From Blautia pseudococcoides (GTDB taxonomy: Bacteria; Bacillota; Clostridia; Lachnospirales; Lachnospiraceae), in the NCBI RefSeq assembly GCF_001689125.2, contig NZ_CP015405.2, positions 4,036,501 through 4,100,500 on the forward strand: 64,000 nucleotides of DNA, given 5' to 3'. Under the pieces are notes generated by a model. The model made no database searches. It was given only the letters and a program-made list of their open reading frames with translations, and was not told the DNA's origin. Below are positions 23,560 through 33,014 of the stretch, one piece after another. Position 1 is the stretch's first letter. Every line of letters starts with the position of its first letter. A program made the position numbers and the translations under genes.

Positions 23560-26106
23560 CTACGCAGAATGCGTTTGCTCCTGCTGGCGTTCCTTTAGCA
23601 ACGCTTCCAACTCAGCCCGGTCAGTCGTAATCATTTCCTGCTCCTCTTTGGAAGCTTTGATTACAACAGGAACTTTGTTATTGTTGGAGCAGACCAGCGC
23701 TTCACCCCGTTCAAACCGGGTAACAGAACGGATCTCTGTTTTTGTCAGCTTCAGAACTTCCTGCACATACTTGGCCTCATCCGGCTCCAGATTCAAAATA
23801 ATCTTGTTCTTACTGTTATTGATGATTGCACGTCCATACTTGCCGTCCTCAAGCCCAAAGAAGTCAGATAAATCCTGTGTCGCAGAGACGGCTGCTCCTC
23901 CGAACCCTCTTATGGTTTTAAAGATGGTCAGACAGAACTCTGCCGCCATCCGATTGGAACTGGCGCCAATCAGCTGCCATATTTCATCAATCATTATGGC
24001 TTTCTTTTTGGTACGGTCTGCCTTGACCGTATCCCAGACGTAATCCAATGCAATAAACATCCCGACCGGAAGTAATTTGCCTTTCAATTCTGAAAGGTCA
24101 AGCACGATATACTTATTACTGAGATCCACGTTTGTCTGCTGGTTGAAACTCTGGGCTGAGCCTGTCACGAATCGGCTGATGATAATGGCAATGCGCTTTG
24201 TCATCGGGTTCTCCAACAGTTCCTTGTGAAGATCCCCGATAATCGGCATTTTCTTCATCTTTGGCGGAGATACGCTGCGATCTATATACAGTGAATCATT
24301 GTCATGAGTAATGCCGAACTTCGCATAGGTCTGAATCAAAGCCTCGTCCAACATCTGCTCCTCCTCATTGGACATATCCGGTATCAAGAGTGAGAAGAAA
24401 GTCATCAACTGCTGAATCTTACGAGCCAGCATAGAATCCATTTCGCTGTAATCAATCTCATCTATCAATTCCATCTCCGGGGAGATGGTATGCCGGATCT
24501 CCATGATATTGATACAGTGCGGAGAACCAGGGGCGATCTTAATGAACTCGCCGCCAATTTTCTTGCAGGCCCTGCGGAATTCATGCCCCTTGATTGGAGC
24601 CAGGATAAAACACTGGATCCCTCTCATTCTCATGCGGAGCGCCAGAAGCTGCATAGTAAAGGTCTTGCCGGCGCCGCTGGTGCCAAGCAGATTCAGATTA
24701 GCGTTCTTATTCTTTTTCGTATTGAACAGATCAACAATGCATAAAGAGTTATTGTGCCGGTTGATACCAAGCAACACACCCGTATCATCCGACATTTCAA
24801 AAGAGGTAAACATATAAGCAGATGCGGCGCCGCTGGTCAGCACATTCCGTCTCGACTTCTTTTCCAGTGATGGTTCAATCTTCAAAAACGGCATCACGGA
24901 GCGAAGTGCCGCTTCCTGCTGAAATCTACAATCACTTACGTACATATCCATGGATTTTAACATATCCACGATCTGCTGCTTACGCCACATCAGTTCCTCG
25001 TAGCCTTTGGCGGAAACTGTGATGAACACAGACATATAGAACAGATCCTCATTGTTATTGGCAATTCCGTTCTTGATAAAGTAGCCTGCCTGTATGGAAT
25101 TGGTCAATTCCTCATAGTCGGTACTTGTATCCTGCATACTTTTCAGCTTTGTTCTGTTAAGTCGGATGCGCTGCGCCACCTTGTCAATGGTCTTGCTTCG
25201 GTTCTCACGCCTCAGCTGTATATCTATGTCAATCCCGTCCCCGGCATTGATAAGGGCCGACATCCATCCTGCCCGCACCATACCCGGATAACCATTCCCT
25301 TTTATGAACAAGAAGGAATAATAAAGCCCATCCATCATGACATAGTTATAGTGGGTCAAGTCAATTCCACGCGGCGACAGAAAGTGCGCCATGCGAATCT
25401 GCGGGATAGGATCCACGCCAATGACCTTGTCTTTCGCCGCCATCGTATCCACGACCACACGGTTCACACGGGACGAAAACGGCTCATCCACACAGGACCG
25501 GCGGTTAAAAAACATATATAAAATCTCCGCAGTTGCCTCATCCGGGTCTTTCTGTTGGAGAATCGTATTCCCGCACTGCAGGAAATAAGCGCGGGCATTC
25601 TGCTCCGCTGTCTGCATCATGCCATAAATCAGAGAAAAATCATCCCCATCCCCACGACGAATCTCTTCATACTGGAAAATCAAAAAGAAGCGCCTTGTAA
25701 GCGCCTCTCTACTTCCCACATCTTTAATCAGGCAGATATAGCCTTCTCCAAGATGTCGGCATTCTTCACTTTCCTCTACTTCCAGTTCTTCATGGATCAT
25801 GGCAATATGTTTATCTGAGTCTGCCTTTCTTGTCATACTCTTAAACTGAAGCCGCATAGGAGAGATTTTCAACCAGCTGGCAAAAGACGATATGATATTA
25901 AATTGTTCTTCTCCGGAACGCAGCATAAAATTAATCGGCTCAATTTCAAGAATCCGAATATATCTCCCATCGGTCGTTTCAATAATACCGTGCTGGAGAC
26001 TTTTAACTGGAATGAAGTCCTGGACGAACTCCAGCTTTTCCGGCTTTTTTGCCTTTTTTCTTTGCTTTGCCGCCTTTTTTCTTTTTTCGGAGCTGTTTTG
26101 GATCAT
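23560..26106 (-). CDS. virB4: VirB4-type conjugation ATPase
   Basis: An 848-residue cytoplasmic ATPase of the type IV secretion machine. The N-terminal VirB4 domain (FIPVKSLQHGIIETTDGRYI) is followed by the Walker A GTSGAGKT at residues 475-482, and the Walker B IMIDEIW with the adjacent QLIG. The first codons (MIQNSSEKRKKAAKQRKK) overlap the C-terminal coding end of the PrgI gene by 104 bases in another frame. A GGGTGGG RBS precedes the ATG. Confidence 0.9.
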   Translation of the reverse strand: MIQNSSEKRKKAAKQRKKAKKPEKLEFVQDFIPVKSLQHGIIETTDGRYIRILEIEPINFMLRSGEEQFNIISSFASWLKISPMRLQFKSMTRKADSDKHIAMIHEELEVEESEECRHLGEGYICLIKDVGSREALTRRFFLIFQYEEIRRGDGDDFSLIYGMMQTAEQNARAYFLQCGNTILQQKDPDEATAEILYMFFNRRSCVDEPFSSRVNRVVVDTMAAKDKVIGVDPIPQIRMAHFLSPRGIDLTHYNYVMMDGLYYSFLFIKGNGYPGMVRAGWMSALINAGDGIDIDIQLRRENRSKTIDKVAQRIRLNRTKLKSMQDTSTDYEELTNSIQAGYFIKNGIANNNEDLFYMSVFITVSAKGYEELMWRKQQIVDMLKSMDMYVSDCRFQQEAALRSVMPFLKIEPSLEKKSRRNVLTSGAASAYMFTSFEMSDDTGVLLGINRHNNSLCIVDLFNTKKNKNANLNLLGTSGAGKTFTMQLLALRMRMRGIQCFILAPIKGHEFRRACKKIGGEFIKIAPGSPHCINIMEIRHTISPEMELIDEIDYSEMDSMLARKIQQLMTFFSLLIPDMSNEEEQMLDEALIQTYAKFGITHDNDSLYIDRSVSPPKMKKMPIIGDLHKELLENPMTKRIAIIISRFVTGSAQSFNQQTNVDLSNKYIVLDLSELKGKLLPVGMFIALDYVWDTVKADRTKKKAIMIDEIWQLIGASSNRMAAEFCLTIFKTIRGFGGAAVSATQDLSDFFGLEDGKYGRAIINNSKNKIILNLEPDEAKYVQEVLKLTKTEIRSVTRFERGEALVCSNNNKVPVVIKASKEEQEMITTDRAELEALLKERQQEQTHSA

Positions 26107-26425
26107 ATCTGTATCCCACCCTTCTGTAATGTAGTTTTCTCCTGCTCGCAAAATATCGGATGATATGTCCGATATACTGAAACAGCGAATCGCCGTCAAT
26201 CCCCATCATGGAAAGAACCGCAAGAGGTAAAAGTGTAAGAGTCATGACAACAATGCGAATCGTTCCGGACATGGGAATCAGAATCAGTTCCGGATATCCC
26301 AAAATAACTAACAATATCCCTGTTTCTACTGCATTTCTCGGCTCCAGCATTCCGCCAAAAATCTTGCCGGAATCTGTGTAATTTGCCGGTATAGCATAAA
26401 TATTACTGTACTCTTTTTCATCCAA
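26003..26425 (-). CDS. prgI: PrgI family protein
   Basis: A 140-residue membrane protein of the PrgI family, needed for Gram-positive conjugation channels. An N-terminal Tyr-rich segment precedes two transmembrane helices (ILLVILGYPELILIPM, RIVVMTLTLLPLAVLSMMGI) and a strongly basic cytoplasmic tail (KKKKGGKAKKKGKKAGKAG). That tail is encoded by the same DNA as the VirB4 N-terminus. It lies between the cell-wall hydrolase and VirB4. Confidence 0.85.
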   Translation of the reverse strand: MDEKEYSNIYAIPANYTDSGKIFGGMLEPRNAVETGILLVILGYPELILIPMSGTIRIVVMTLTLLPLAVLSMMGIDGDSLFQYIGHIIRYFASRRKLHYRRVGYRYDPKQLRKKKKGGKAKKKGKKAGKAGVRPGLHSS

Positions 26426-26431
26426 GATTTC

Positions 26432-28459
26432 TCACCTGCCTATCCTGTAAATTGTAGCTGTTGTCTTGTATCTGCCCAAACGTAATGCTTCGTTATGATC
26501 CGGCACAAAAATATCCACACGATGGATATCATTCTCAATGCCGGAACCACCGCGATCTTCTACGGTATACATGGTTCCGTTTATCATAATCTGCGTGCCA
26601 AACGGATAATGGCTTGACATTGCAACCATGCCGCGAGCCACCTTTTTACCACTGGCAGTAATCCCGTCTGCGTTGCTTCCGCAGCATTTTGCACATGCAC
26701 AGTAATGGGTAACATCTACTTCTAAAGTAGAAATCGGTGTTCCTGAAACCTCACCGGATACCGGCGCATCAAAATCCACATTGACAGGCCGACGTAAAGA
26801 AAGCGATGCTTCGTAACTGGGCGTATTCAGGATTACACCCTGTCCGCCAGAAGAATGCACCCACATCCGTTCTCCGCTCTCACCGTACCCGGCAAAAATC
26901 AGTACATGGTTCCATCCGTTTCCATCAGATTCTGCTAAAAATCCTAAATCACCGGGAAGCAGCTCACTTGCTGATACCCCAACGGTATTTGGATACTGTC
27001 CGGACGTACCGGCTCCGATATCTACACCCACAGCTGTATTAAATACCCATGTGCTGAAGCCTGAACAATCAAGCCCATAAGGGCGTATTGTGCCTGTTGT
27101 AGAAGACCCTGCAGCTGTTACCAGCCTTGGCGTATTCCATTCATCGTTCCAACCGGGTGCCGACTTACCACCCCAAAAATATGGAACCTTGCCCACAAGG
27201 GACAGGGCGGTGCTGAGGATATGCTTTCTTGTCGCATTACAATTCTGTCGGTTCACAAAAGCAATCAGCTCGGCATCCGTCAGAGGAACCGTCTGTCCAC
27301 TGCCTACAGAACCATACAGCGTCCGTTTTAACGCATTCGCCATGTTCTGAATTACCTCGCCATAAGTGAGGTTAAACTGATCATATTTTGCATTCAGGTC
27401 AATGCCAAACGCTTTGGAAATCACTGTATTGTCAAACGGATGAATGGTACACTCCAGATATTTGATAATCTCAGTACCAGGGCTCAGGGTTTCCTGCCCG
27501 TTTGCCACATAATAACTTGCTGTGGTTGTGCCTGTGATCTTCCCACCGGAATAAACAGGGATATCCACCGCTACCTCTTTATAGGCATCCACCGTGACAG
27601 CCGTATCACTGCTATGTGCTTCATCCGGGAGATAGAAAGTTTTTGATGCTGTCTCATACCGGTATTGGGGTGTGCCGTTAATCGTACCTGTCTGCACCTT
27701 GTTTGTAATCACAGTGAGCGTTACTGATTTATAGGTGTAATAGGAAACAGGAATGGGTATCTCTTTTTCCTTTTCTTCTGCTGTAACGGGAAACATATCT
27801 CCAGCACAGCCTCTGAGCTTTGATACCATATCGTCCTTGCCAGTGTTTTGCTGTTGCATGGACGCTGAATAAGCCGCCAGTATGTAACAGACATCATATC
27901 CGGCGGAACTCTGTGCATAATTGACCAACGCATCCATAGAAAGATCGTAATCATATCCACCGTCTGTAATCAACTTATCCGCATAGGCAAGCGATTGGTT
28001 ATATCCTTCATATACCACATCGGAAACAGCACCTGACATCTCCGTATAGGCTGACATCAGAGTTGCGCCTTCCGCCGGCTGCGTACCATCCAGCCCAAAA
28101 ATACTGTTTGATACAATCGTCGGCAAGGAAACAATCATGGTAATCAGGAACAACAGAAACAAACAGATACATATCAGTATCTTGAAAAGAGTATGGCGCA
28201 TTGCCCATGCCGCAGACAGGATAGCGCCCCACGGACCACCAGCCGCAGTACCGGCAGCGATTTCTGAAGCTGCCTTTCCGCCCTCCACACTGGCTTTTAC
28301 AGTAGCAGCGGCCGCATTAGCTGTAGCCTCTGCGCCCTTTACTGCCGTTTGCTTTGTTGCTTCCTGGCCTGCCTGCTTCGCCGCTTTTGCCATTTGTCCG
28401 GCAGCCTGTTCATAATTATCAGAGCCATCACCGATTTGCTGTTTCTCTGGCTCAGCCAT
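26432..28459 (-). CDS. NlpC/P60 and 3D-domain cell-wall hydrolase (VirB1-like)
   Basis: A 675-residue membrane-anchored hydrolase. The cytoplasmic Ala-rich N-terminus and a transmembrane helix (TLFKILICICLFLLFLITMI) precede an extracellular coiled domain. An NlpC/P60 endopeptidase follows at about 415-560 (catalytic Cys in LDCSGFSTWVF, His in WNHVLIFAG). A 3D domain (HYCACAKCCG, GTQIMINGTMYTVEDRG, HRVDIFV) ends the protein. It would open the peptidoglycan during transfer. The start at 28459 is 8 bases after GGAGG. Confidence 0.9.
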   Translation of the reverse strand: MAEPEKQQIGDGSDNYEQAAGQMAKAAKQAGQEATKQTAVKGAEATANAAAATVKASVEGGKAASEIAAGTAAGGPWGAILSAAWAMRHTLFKILICICLFLLFLITMIVSLPTIVSNSIFGLDGTQPAEGATLMSAYTEMSGAVSDVVYEGYNQSLAYADKLITDGGYDYDLSMDALVNYAQSSAGYDVCYILAAYSASMQQQNTGKDDMVSKLRGCAGDMFPVTAEEKEKEIPIPVSYYTYKSVTLTVITNKVQTGTINGTPQYRYETASKTFYLPDEAHSSDTAVTVDAYKEVAVDIPVYSGGKITGTTTASYYVANGQETLSPGTEIIKYLECTIHPFDNTVISKAFGIDLNAKYDQFNLTYGEVIQNMANALKRTLYGSVGSGQTVPLTDAELIAFVNRQNCNATRKHILSTALSLVGKVPYFWGGKSAPGWNDEWNTPRLVTAAGSSTTGTIRPYGLDCSGFSTWVFNTAVGVDIGAGTSGQYPNTVGVSASELLPGDLGFLAESDGNGWNHVLIFAGYGESGERMWVHSSGGQGVILNTPSYEASLSLRRPVNVDFDAPVSGEVSGTPISTLEVDVTHYCACAKCCGSNADGITASGKKVARGMVAMSSHYPFGTQIMINGTMYTVEDRGGSGIENDIHRVDIFVPDHNEALRLGRYKTTATIYRIGR

Positions 28460-28569
28460 GCAATCCACCTCCTTATATCAAGCTGCTGCAAGAGCAGCGT
28501 TATTTCAACATCAAAAATGCAAAACAGTCGAACCAGTATCTTTCTCTGATTCGGCTGCCTGCACTTATT

Positions 28570-30660
28570 TTACCGTTTCCGCCTTGGCGGCTTAATTTCC
28601 CCTTTGCTGCGGGGCTTTGGATCTCCAAAGCGTGATGGCGTATTCTTATAACGAACAGTTTCCACAGATACTGTCCGTACACTGTCACCATCATAAACCG
28701 GTTTTCCATCCTGATAAACCGGTTTGCGTTCCACAGCGGCTTCGCCGCGAATAGCGAACCACTGCCCTCCGCGGGCATCTTCAAACACCTGATAGTCCCC
28801 TCGGGGAGCCGCATACTGAGATGTATCATAGAACATGGTTCCCGATCCATTTTCATGGCGAACCTCAAAATGACCATCCATACGTCCGGATCCATCAACA
28901 GAGGATACCTGTTGTTCATATCCTGGCATAAATGCCTGGAACTGTGCCTGATTATATGCAAAAGCAGCCTCGCCCTGCTCAAATACAGGCGCTTCAGCGT
29001 GTTGCTGCATAGCGTACCAGTCTACACCGTTTGCCGACTGCATAATCGTATGTGGTGCATCCGGCTCATCATAGTAAGCGCTGTTGTACCACATGGTATT
29101 GCCAGAATCGGAACTTGCTTCGATTACGCCATCGCCAACCGTCCTGAGGGTCGTTCCTTCGGAAGCATCGGGGAAAGTCGCTGCAACCTGTGCCGCTTCT
29201 GACGGACTTCCCATAAATGCCGGCGCATCATAAAACGCACCTGCTCCGGCTCCGCTTGCCATCTGATACCACTGGCTTCCATCGGAAGCTGTAACAACGG
29301 AATGCGGTGCATCCGGTTTCTCAAACTGTGATGCGTTATACATTTCAAGCGCTGTACTCTTTCCATCTGCGCCAATTGAAGTTGTACTGATCTGACCACC
29401 TGTAATCTGGGTATCTTTCAGCTGCTGACCCTGCATCTGAGGCATATAGTTGCCAAGGCTTCTGTCTGCAATGTCACCGGCAATCGTTCCGGAAACACCG
29501 GGATTTCTTGAAGCTACAGAAGAAATGGAGTCTCCTGTAAGCGTGACACCGTTGCGTGCCGCCATGCCACCAAAGGCACGACCGACAAAACCGATGCTGC
29601 CGCCGGCACCCATACGGCTTCCGCCATCCACAACCGCATCACGGACAAAGGAATTTGGCTTGAAGCGTGATGCGAACCCGGAAGCAAATCCGCTTGCAGC
29701 TGCACCCGTTCCGGTTGCAGTGCTTGTACTATGGAACATACTGCCCGCATTTCTCACACCGCCTCCAACACCGCTGATCACCCTCGCTGCCATCATAAGC
29801 TCCATGCCCATACTGGAACCAGTCTGGGCTACATTCAGCCCCATGGCCGCCAGATAGGAGTCAAATTTCTGTGCCGTTTTTAAAAAAGCCAATGCACAGA
29901 ACAGCCAGAGAAAAATGCTTCCCTGACCTGTGGAAAGAGCACCGCCGTTTCCGATATACTGTCCCATGGAACTATTAAAGCCCCTGAGGAACCATACATT
30001 CATCACCAACAGCAAAAGCTGTGATCCCACCATACGGCACCAACTCTTGAAAACCGGCGCTGTTGTTTTGGAAGCACCCATGGAAAAAGCCAGAGGGGAG
30101 GTGTAACAGAGCACGCCAACCACAATATAGCGTTCAACGGTTTCCAGTAACAACTTAAAATAATTCCAGCCAAGAGCGATCTCTAAAATAATGAGAAGCA
30201 GCAGCCCTACCACTGATACGATGGCTACAATGGTTGTCAAACCATTAGACAGTGCCTGTTCCACACCCGCAAAAGTAAAATCCTCTGCCGACATGGTAAT
30301 CTCCATCAAAGCCGTATATGGCGCTCGGGCGATATCCAGCACAATCATAAAAATCGGCTTTGCATAGCCGATCAATAGAGCAAAAATAGAACCTCTTGCC
30401 AAAAGCACCCACGGATTTTCTGCCTCCGTGATTGGTCCTCCAAAGACACGGAAAAGTTGCCATACCGTTACAAGGAACAGAATCGCCCATGCTGTGTATT
30501 GCATGACTGTAAATGCCTTAGACACAAACGGAAAATATTCTTCCATCGCTGTCATATCTGTTCCCAGCGCCTGAAGGAACAGACCGGATACTGCATCCAT
30601 CATTTGTGAAACAATGCTGCTGATCCACGTCACGATTCCTTCAAAAATCCAATCAAGCAT
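28570..30660 (-). CDS. VirB6-like channel protein with repeated C-terminus
   Basis: A 696-residue integral membrane protein of the VirB6/TrsL class: five or six transmembrane helices in residues 40-290, then a Gly/Ala/Ser-rich region (GASGFASGFASRFKPNSFV). The C-terminal third carries three copies of a 27-residue unit: YNASQFEKPDAPHSVVTASDG..WYQM, YNSAYYDEPDAPHTIMQSANG..WYAM and YDTSQYAAPRGDYQVFEDARG..WFAI. The repeat has no recognised function; it could be extracytoplasmic. Confidence 0.85.
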   Translation of the reverse strand: MLDWIFEGIVTWISSIVSQMMDAVSGLFLQALGTDMTAMEEYFPFVSKAFTVMQYTAWAILFLVTVWQLFRVFGGPITEAENPWVLLARGSIFALLIGYAKPIFMIVLDIARAPYTALMEITMSAEDFTFAGVEQALSNGLTTIVAIVSVVGLLLLIILEIALGWNYFKLLLETVERYIVVGVLCYTSPLAFSMGASKTTAPVFKSWCRMVGSQLLLLVMNVWFLRGFNSSMGQYIGNGGALSTGQGSIFLWLFCALAFLKTAQKFDSYLAAMGLNVAQTGSSMGMELMMAARVISGVGGGVRNAGSMFHSTSTATGTGAAASGFASGFASRFKPNSFVRDAVVDGGSRMGAGGSIGFVGRAFGGMAARNGVTLTGDSISSVASRNPGVSGTIAGDIADRSLGNYMPQMQGQQLKDTQITGGQISTTSIGADGKSTALEMYNASQFEKPDAPHSVVTASDGSQWYQMASGAGAGAFYDAPAFMGSPSEAAQVAATFPDASEGTTLRTVGDGVIEASSDSGNTMWYNSAYYDEPDAPHTIMQSANGVDWYAMQQHAEAPVFEQGEAAFAYNQAQFQAFMPGYEQQVSSVDGSGRMDGHFEVRHENGSGTMFYDTSQYAAPRGDYQVFEDARGGQWFAIRGEAAVERKPVYQDGKPVYDGDSVRTVSVETVRYKNTPSRFGDPKPRSKGEIKPPRRKR

Positions 30661-30697
30661 CTATCATCACCTCCTCCATCTGCTTTCTCTTTTTTGG

Positions 30698-31057
30698 TTA
30701 TCCTGTGTAATTGCCACCAGCAATAAGGGGCTGCAGATAGGCGACGATGAACCCCAGGGAATTGAGGACAATCCACGTCACTACAATTCGTTTAAGCCAT
30801 GACGTTGCCTCATCGACTGCGCGCTGGTTTCTGGAAATCATCCTGACAATCAATGCGATGGCCGCCGCTGTAACCGCCACAATCGTGCTGATTCCAACCA
30901 GCTGGCCGTAAACATCCTTCATGATTGTCGAAAAACGGTTCCAGATTGTGTCAGCCATAACAGGCTGCAGCGAAATAAGCATTGCAGACGCCATACTGAC
31001 CAACGACCAGTAGGCTGTCTTCATACGCCCTCCGCCTCTTTTGATTTGTTTAACCAT
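30698..31057 (-). CDS. VirB2/TrbC-like small membrane protein
   Basis: A 119-residue protein with two hydrophobic helices (YWSLVSMASAMLISLQPVMA with a likely cleavage site, and VGISTIVAVTAAAIALIV) plus a C-terminal hydrophobic segment. Its position at the head of the secretion operon, size and topology are those of the pilin-like VirB2/TrbC component. Start 31057 is eight bases after GGAGG. A hairpin leader and promoter lie upstream. Confidence 0.8.
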   Translation of the reverse strand: MVKQIKRGGGRMKTAYWSLVSMASAMLISLQPVMADTIWNRFSTIMKDVYGQLVGISTIVAVTAAAIALIVRMISRNQRAVDEATSWLKRIVVTWIVLNSLGFIVAYLQPLIAGGNYTG

Positions 31058-31089
31058 GCCGAGTACCTCCTTTTTTGATTTTAGGCAAT

Positions 31090-31133
31090 AAAAAATGCCG
31101 CTTCTCAAAGCATTTCAGCTTTAGAAACGGCAT
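31090..31133 (-). terminator. Leader hairpin with U-tract before the secretion operon
   Basis: ATGCCGTTTCTAAAGC pairs with GCTTTGAGAAGCGGCAT, followed by TTTTTATTG on the minus strand. It is downstream of a promoter and upstream of the first operon gene, the layout of an attenuator. Confidence 0.75.
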
Positions 31134-31167
31134 CTTTGTCTGCCCAATCCCAGTTTGGGATGATACA

Positions 31168-31196
31168 AGTATAGCACGGCTTTATTCCCCTGTCAT
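31168..31196 (-). promoter_or_regulatory. Promoter of the type IV secretion operon
   Basis: ATGACA (31191-31196), 17-base spacer and TATACT (31168-31173) on the minus strand; the same TATACT occurs in the DUF3268 leader promoter. A short palindrome (ATCCCA/TGGGAT) follows at about 31148-31162. Confidence 0.7.
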
Positions 31197-31244
31197 CGGC
31201 AGAACTTATGCCATTTTTGTGCCAATTTATTCACCCTGAATTTG

Positions 31245-31877
31245 TCATTCCAAATGTTCAAAAAGCGTCAGAAGCTCCAGCCATACATCCACATCCTCAC
31301 TTGGAGCTGACCACAGGCGAATGGAAAGAATGGAGATTGCCTGCTCACGAAGCCTGTAATAGTGCCTCTGTGACAAGTCCAGCCGAAACAGAATCTCCTC
31401 CAGTTTCAGCTTTTCTGGTGCCAGATAGGCCGTATAGATCAGCTGATACAACTTTTCGCCCCGTGTCGGCTCCTTGCGGAGAACTGCCATCGCTTCGTTA
31501 AACCGATCCAGAAGCAATCTTGACCTTGCCGCTGCCTCCAGACGGCTCTCCATCCGTTTGTTCCCAATAGCCATCTCCAGATCCAGCCTGTCCACCATTC
31601 GGTCAAAGCTTTCAAACGGGGCCTCCAGCTCCTGCAAAATCTCCTCTGGGTAACAACTAAACACCCAGACCATCTTCCGGTAATTCTTGAGGAGCATCTG
31701 GGTATTGTGATAAGCATTTCGCTTTTTCTCCTTTTGAGCAGCACGCACTTTCTCATCATCAATTTTTTGGTCTCCAAGAATCCCTCGCTTTGTAAGAAGG
31801 GAAATAAATGCGTCTGACTGCGCTAATATCCTGTTTTCCTGTTGTTCATACAACTTTTTTTCATCCTGCTTGCTCAT
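31245..31877 (-). CDS. ICE regulator-like protein, 210 residues
   Basis: A mostly helical protein with a C-terminal segment (FRLDLSQRHYYRLREQAISI) resembling region-4/ArpU-type helix-turn-helix domains. It may regulate the secretion operon that starts 190 bases downstream. The ATG overlaps the previous stop by 17 bases (31861-31877), so translation is coupled. Family assignment is tentative. Confidence 0.6.
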   Translation of the reverse strand: MSKQDEKKLYEQQENRILAQSDAFISLLTKRGILGDQKIDDEKVRAAQKEKKRNAYHNTQMLLKNYRKMVWVFSCYPEEILQELEAPFESFDRMVDRLDLEMAIGNKRMESRLEAAARSRLLLDRFNEAMAVLRKEPTRGEKLYQLIYTAYLAPEKLKLEEILFRLDLSQRHYYRLREQAISILSIRLWSAPSEDVDVWLELLTLFEHLE

Positions 31878-32934
31878 ATGTAAAATACTCCTTTGCTATT
31901 TTCGTGATATCCACCGGCTCACATGGCCCGCGGATTTTACTCGTTTCTATCACTGCCTGTGTTATATAACCTTTACCTTGGCAGTCATATCCACAATTCT
32001 TACAATTCCTACACGGAGAAAGATACGCGCGTATTATAGGGTCTGAAAGTGCAACGCAATTTTCAGCGTTCTGTGTGTCTGCATCTGGCAGGTTGCTTCT
32101 GGTCAGTCTGCGGCTGTACCATGTGATGAGCTTGTTCATATGCTCATGGTCTGAACCCGTTTTATGCGTACCTGCGCCATAAATGCGTATTTCATCAAGA
32201 ATACGTTGTATTTCCTCCTGGTTTGGAACTGAAACCTCTGATCCTGTCGGATACAATTTATTAAAAATGAGACAGCCATAGGAACCTGGAAGACCATATA
32301 GCGCAAAGACATCCCCATACTTTTTCATGAATCTCCATACTTTCGTCTTTTCCCAACCCCAACGCTGTCCCAAGGTTTCCAACGTGAGTAAGGCTCCGTA
32401 TTTTCCATACTGGATGACCGGAGCCATAAAAGAAAACGCATTGTTCGGATCTTCATACACGGAATGGCACCAGAGATCCATCCAAGCGTCAGCTTCTTCA
32501 AAGATATATTGTTTTTCCGCAAGGCGTTCTGTGATATTGCGAGGAAGGCAGAGAAAACCATATCCATCCGTTGCATAAACAGCACCCTGCATACATTCTT
32601 CTCCGGAACATTTCACTACCCAGTCTGTTATCTGATAGGTCAGCTTTTTCGTATTAGAGTCAAGCGTATACTGTACATAACCTAAGCCAGACAGTGTCTG
32701 AAGCGCCTCCAGAGCTTTCTGACGGCTTTTTAGGCCGAGAATACTCTTTAGCCCTACAACGCCTCCTGACCACATCCCGGGGCTTACAGCGTTTATATGC
32801 CCGCAGTAGAGGGCTTGTCCCTTGCGAAATGCTGCACGGGATGCCAGACGCGCCCATGCACCCATAATCCCCTTTCCCTCAGGAAGATAATTTCTGGGCA
32901 GCTTTACCCACTGGTATTTCATCAAACATTTCAC
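31861..32934 (-). CDS. Possible replication or regulatory protein of the ICE
   Basis: A 357-residue protein with a winged-helix-like first half (ARLASRAAFRKGQALYCGHI, RQKALEALQTLSGLGYV) and a C-terminal cysteine cluster (CRNCKNCGYDCQG) suggestive of zinc binding. Such proteins occur at this position in clostridial ICEs and resemble helix-turn-helix replication initiators, but no catalytic motif is visible. GGAGG lies eight bases before a GTG start at 32934. Confidence 0.65.
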   Translation of the reverse strand: MKCLMKYQWVKLPRNYLPEGKGIMGAWARLASRAAFRKGQALYCGHINAVSPGMWSGGVVGLKSILGLKSRQKALEALQTLSGLGYVQYTLDSNTKKLTYQITDWVVKCSGEECMQGAVYATDGYGFLCLPRNITERLAEKQYIFEEADAWMDLWCHSVYEDPNNAFSFMAPVIQYGKYGALLTLETLGQRWGWEKTKVWRFMKKYGDVFALYGLPGSYGCLIFNKLYPTGSEVSVPNQEEIQRILDEIRIYGAGTHKTGSDHEHMNKLITWYSRRLTRSNLPDADTQNAENCVALSDPIIRAYLSPCRNCKNCGYDCQGKGYITQAVIETSKIRGPCEPVDITKIAKEYFTYEQAG

Positions 32935-32963
32935 TTAGGTTCCCTCCTTTCATAATTATGGGC

Positions 32964-32999
32964 ATAAAAATAGGGCGGTTCCTGTTAAAGAAACCGCCC
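32964..32999 (-). terminator. Terminator-like hairpin before the 357-residue gene
   Basis: GGGCGGTT/AACCGCCC (with an 11-base loop) is followed by TATTTTTAT on the minus strand, just upstream of the GGAGGGAACC RBS. It fits the pattern of leader terminators elsewhere in the element. Confidence 0.75.
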
Positions 33000-33014
33000 G
33001 GCGATATAATTTAA

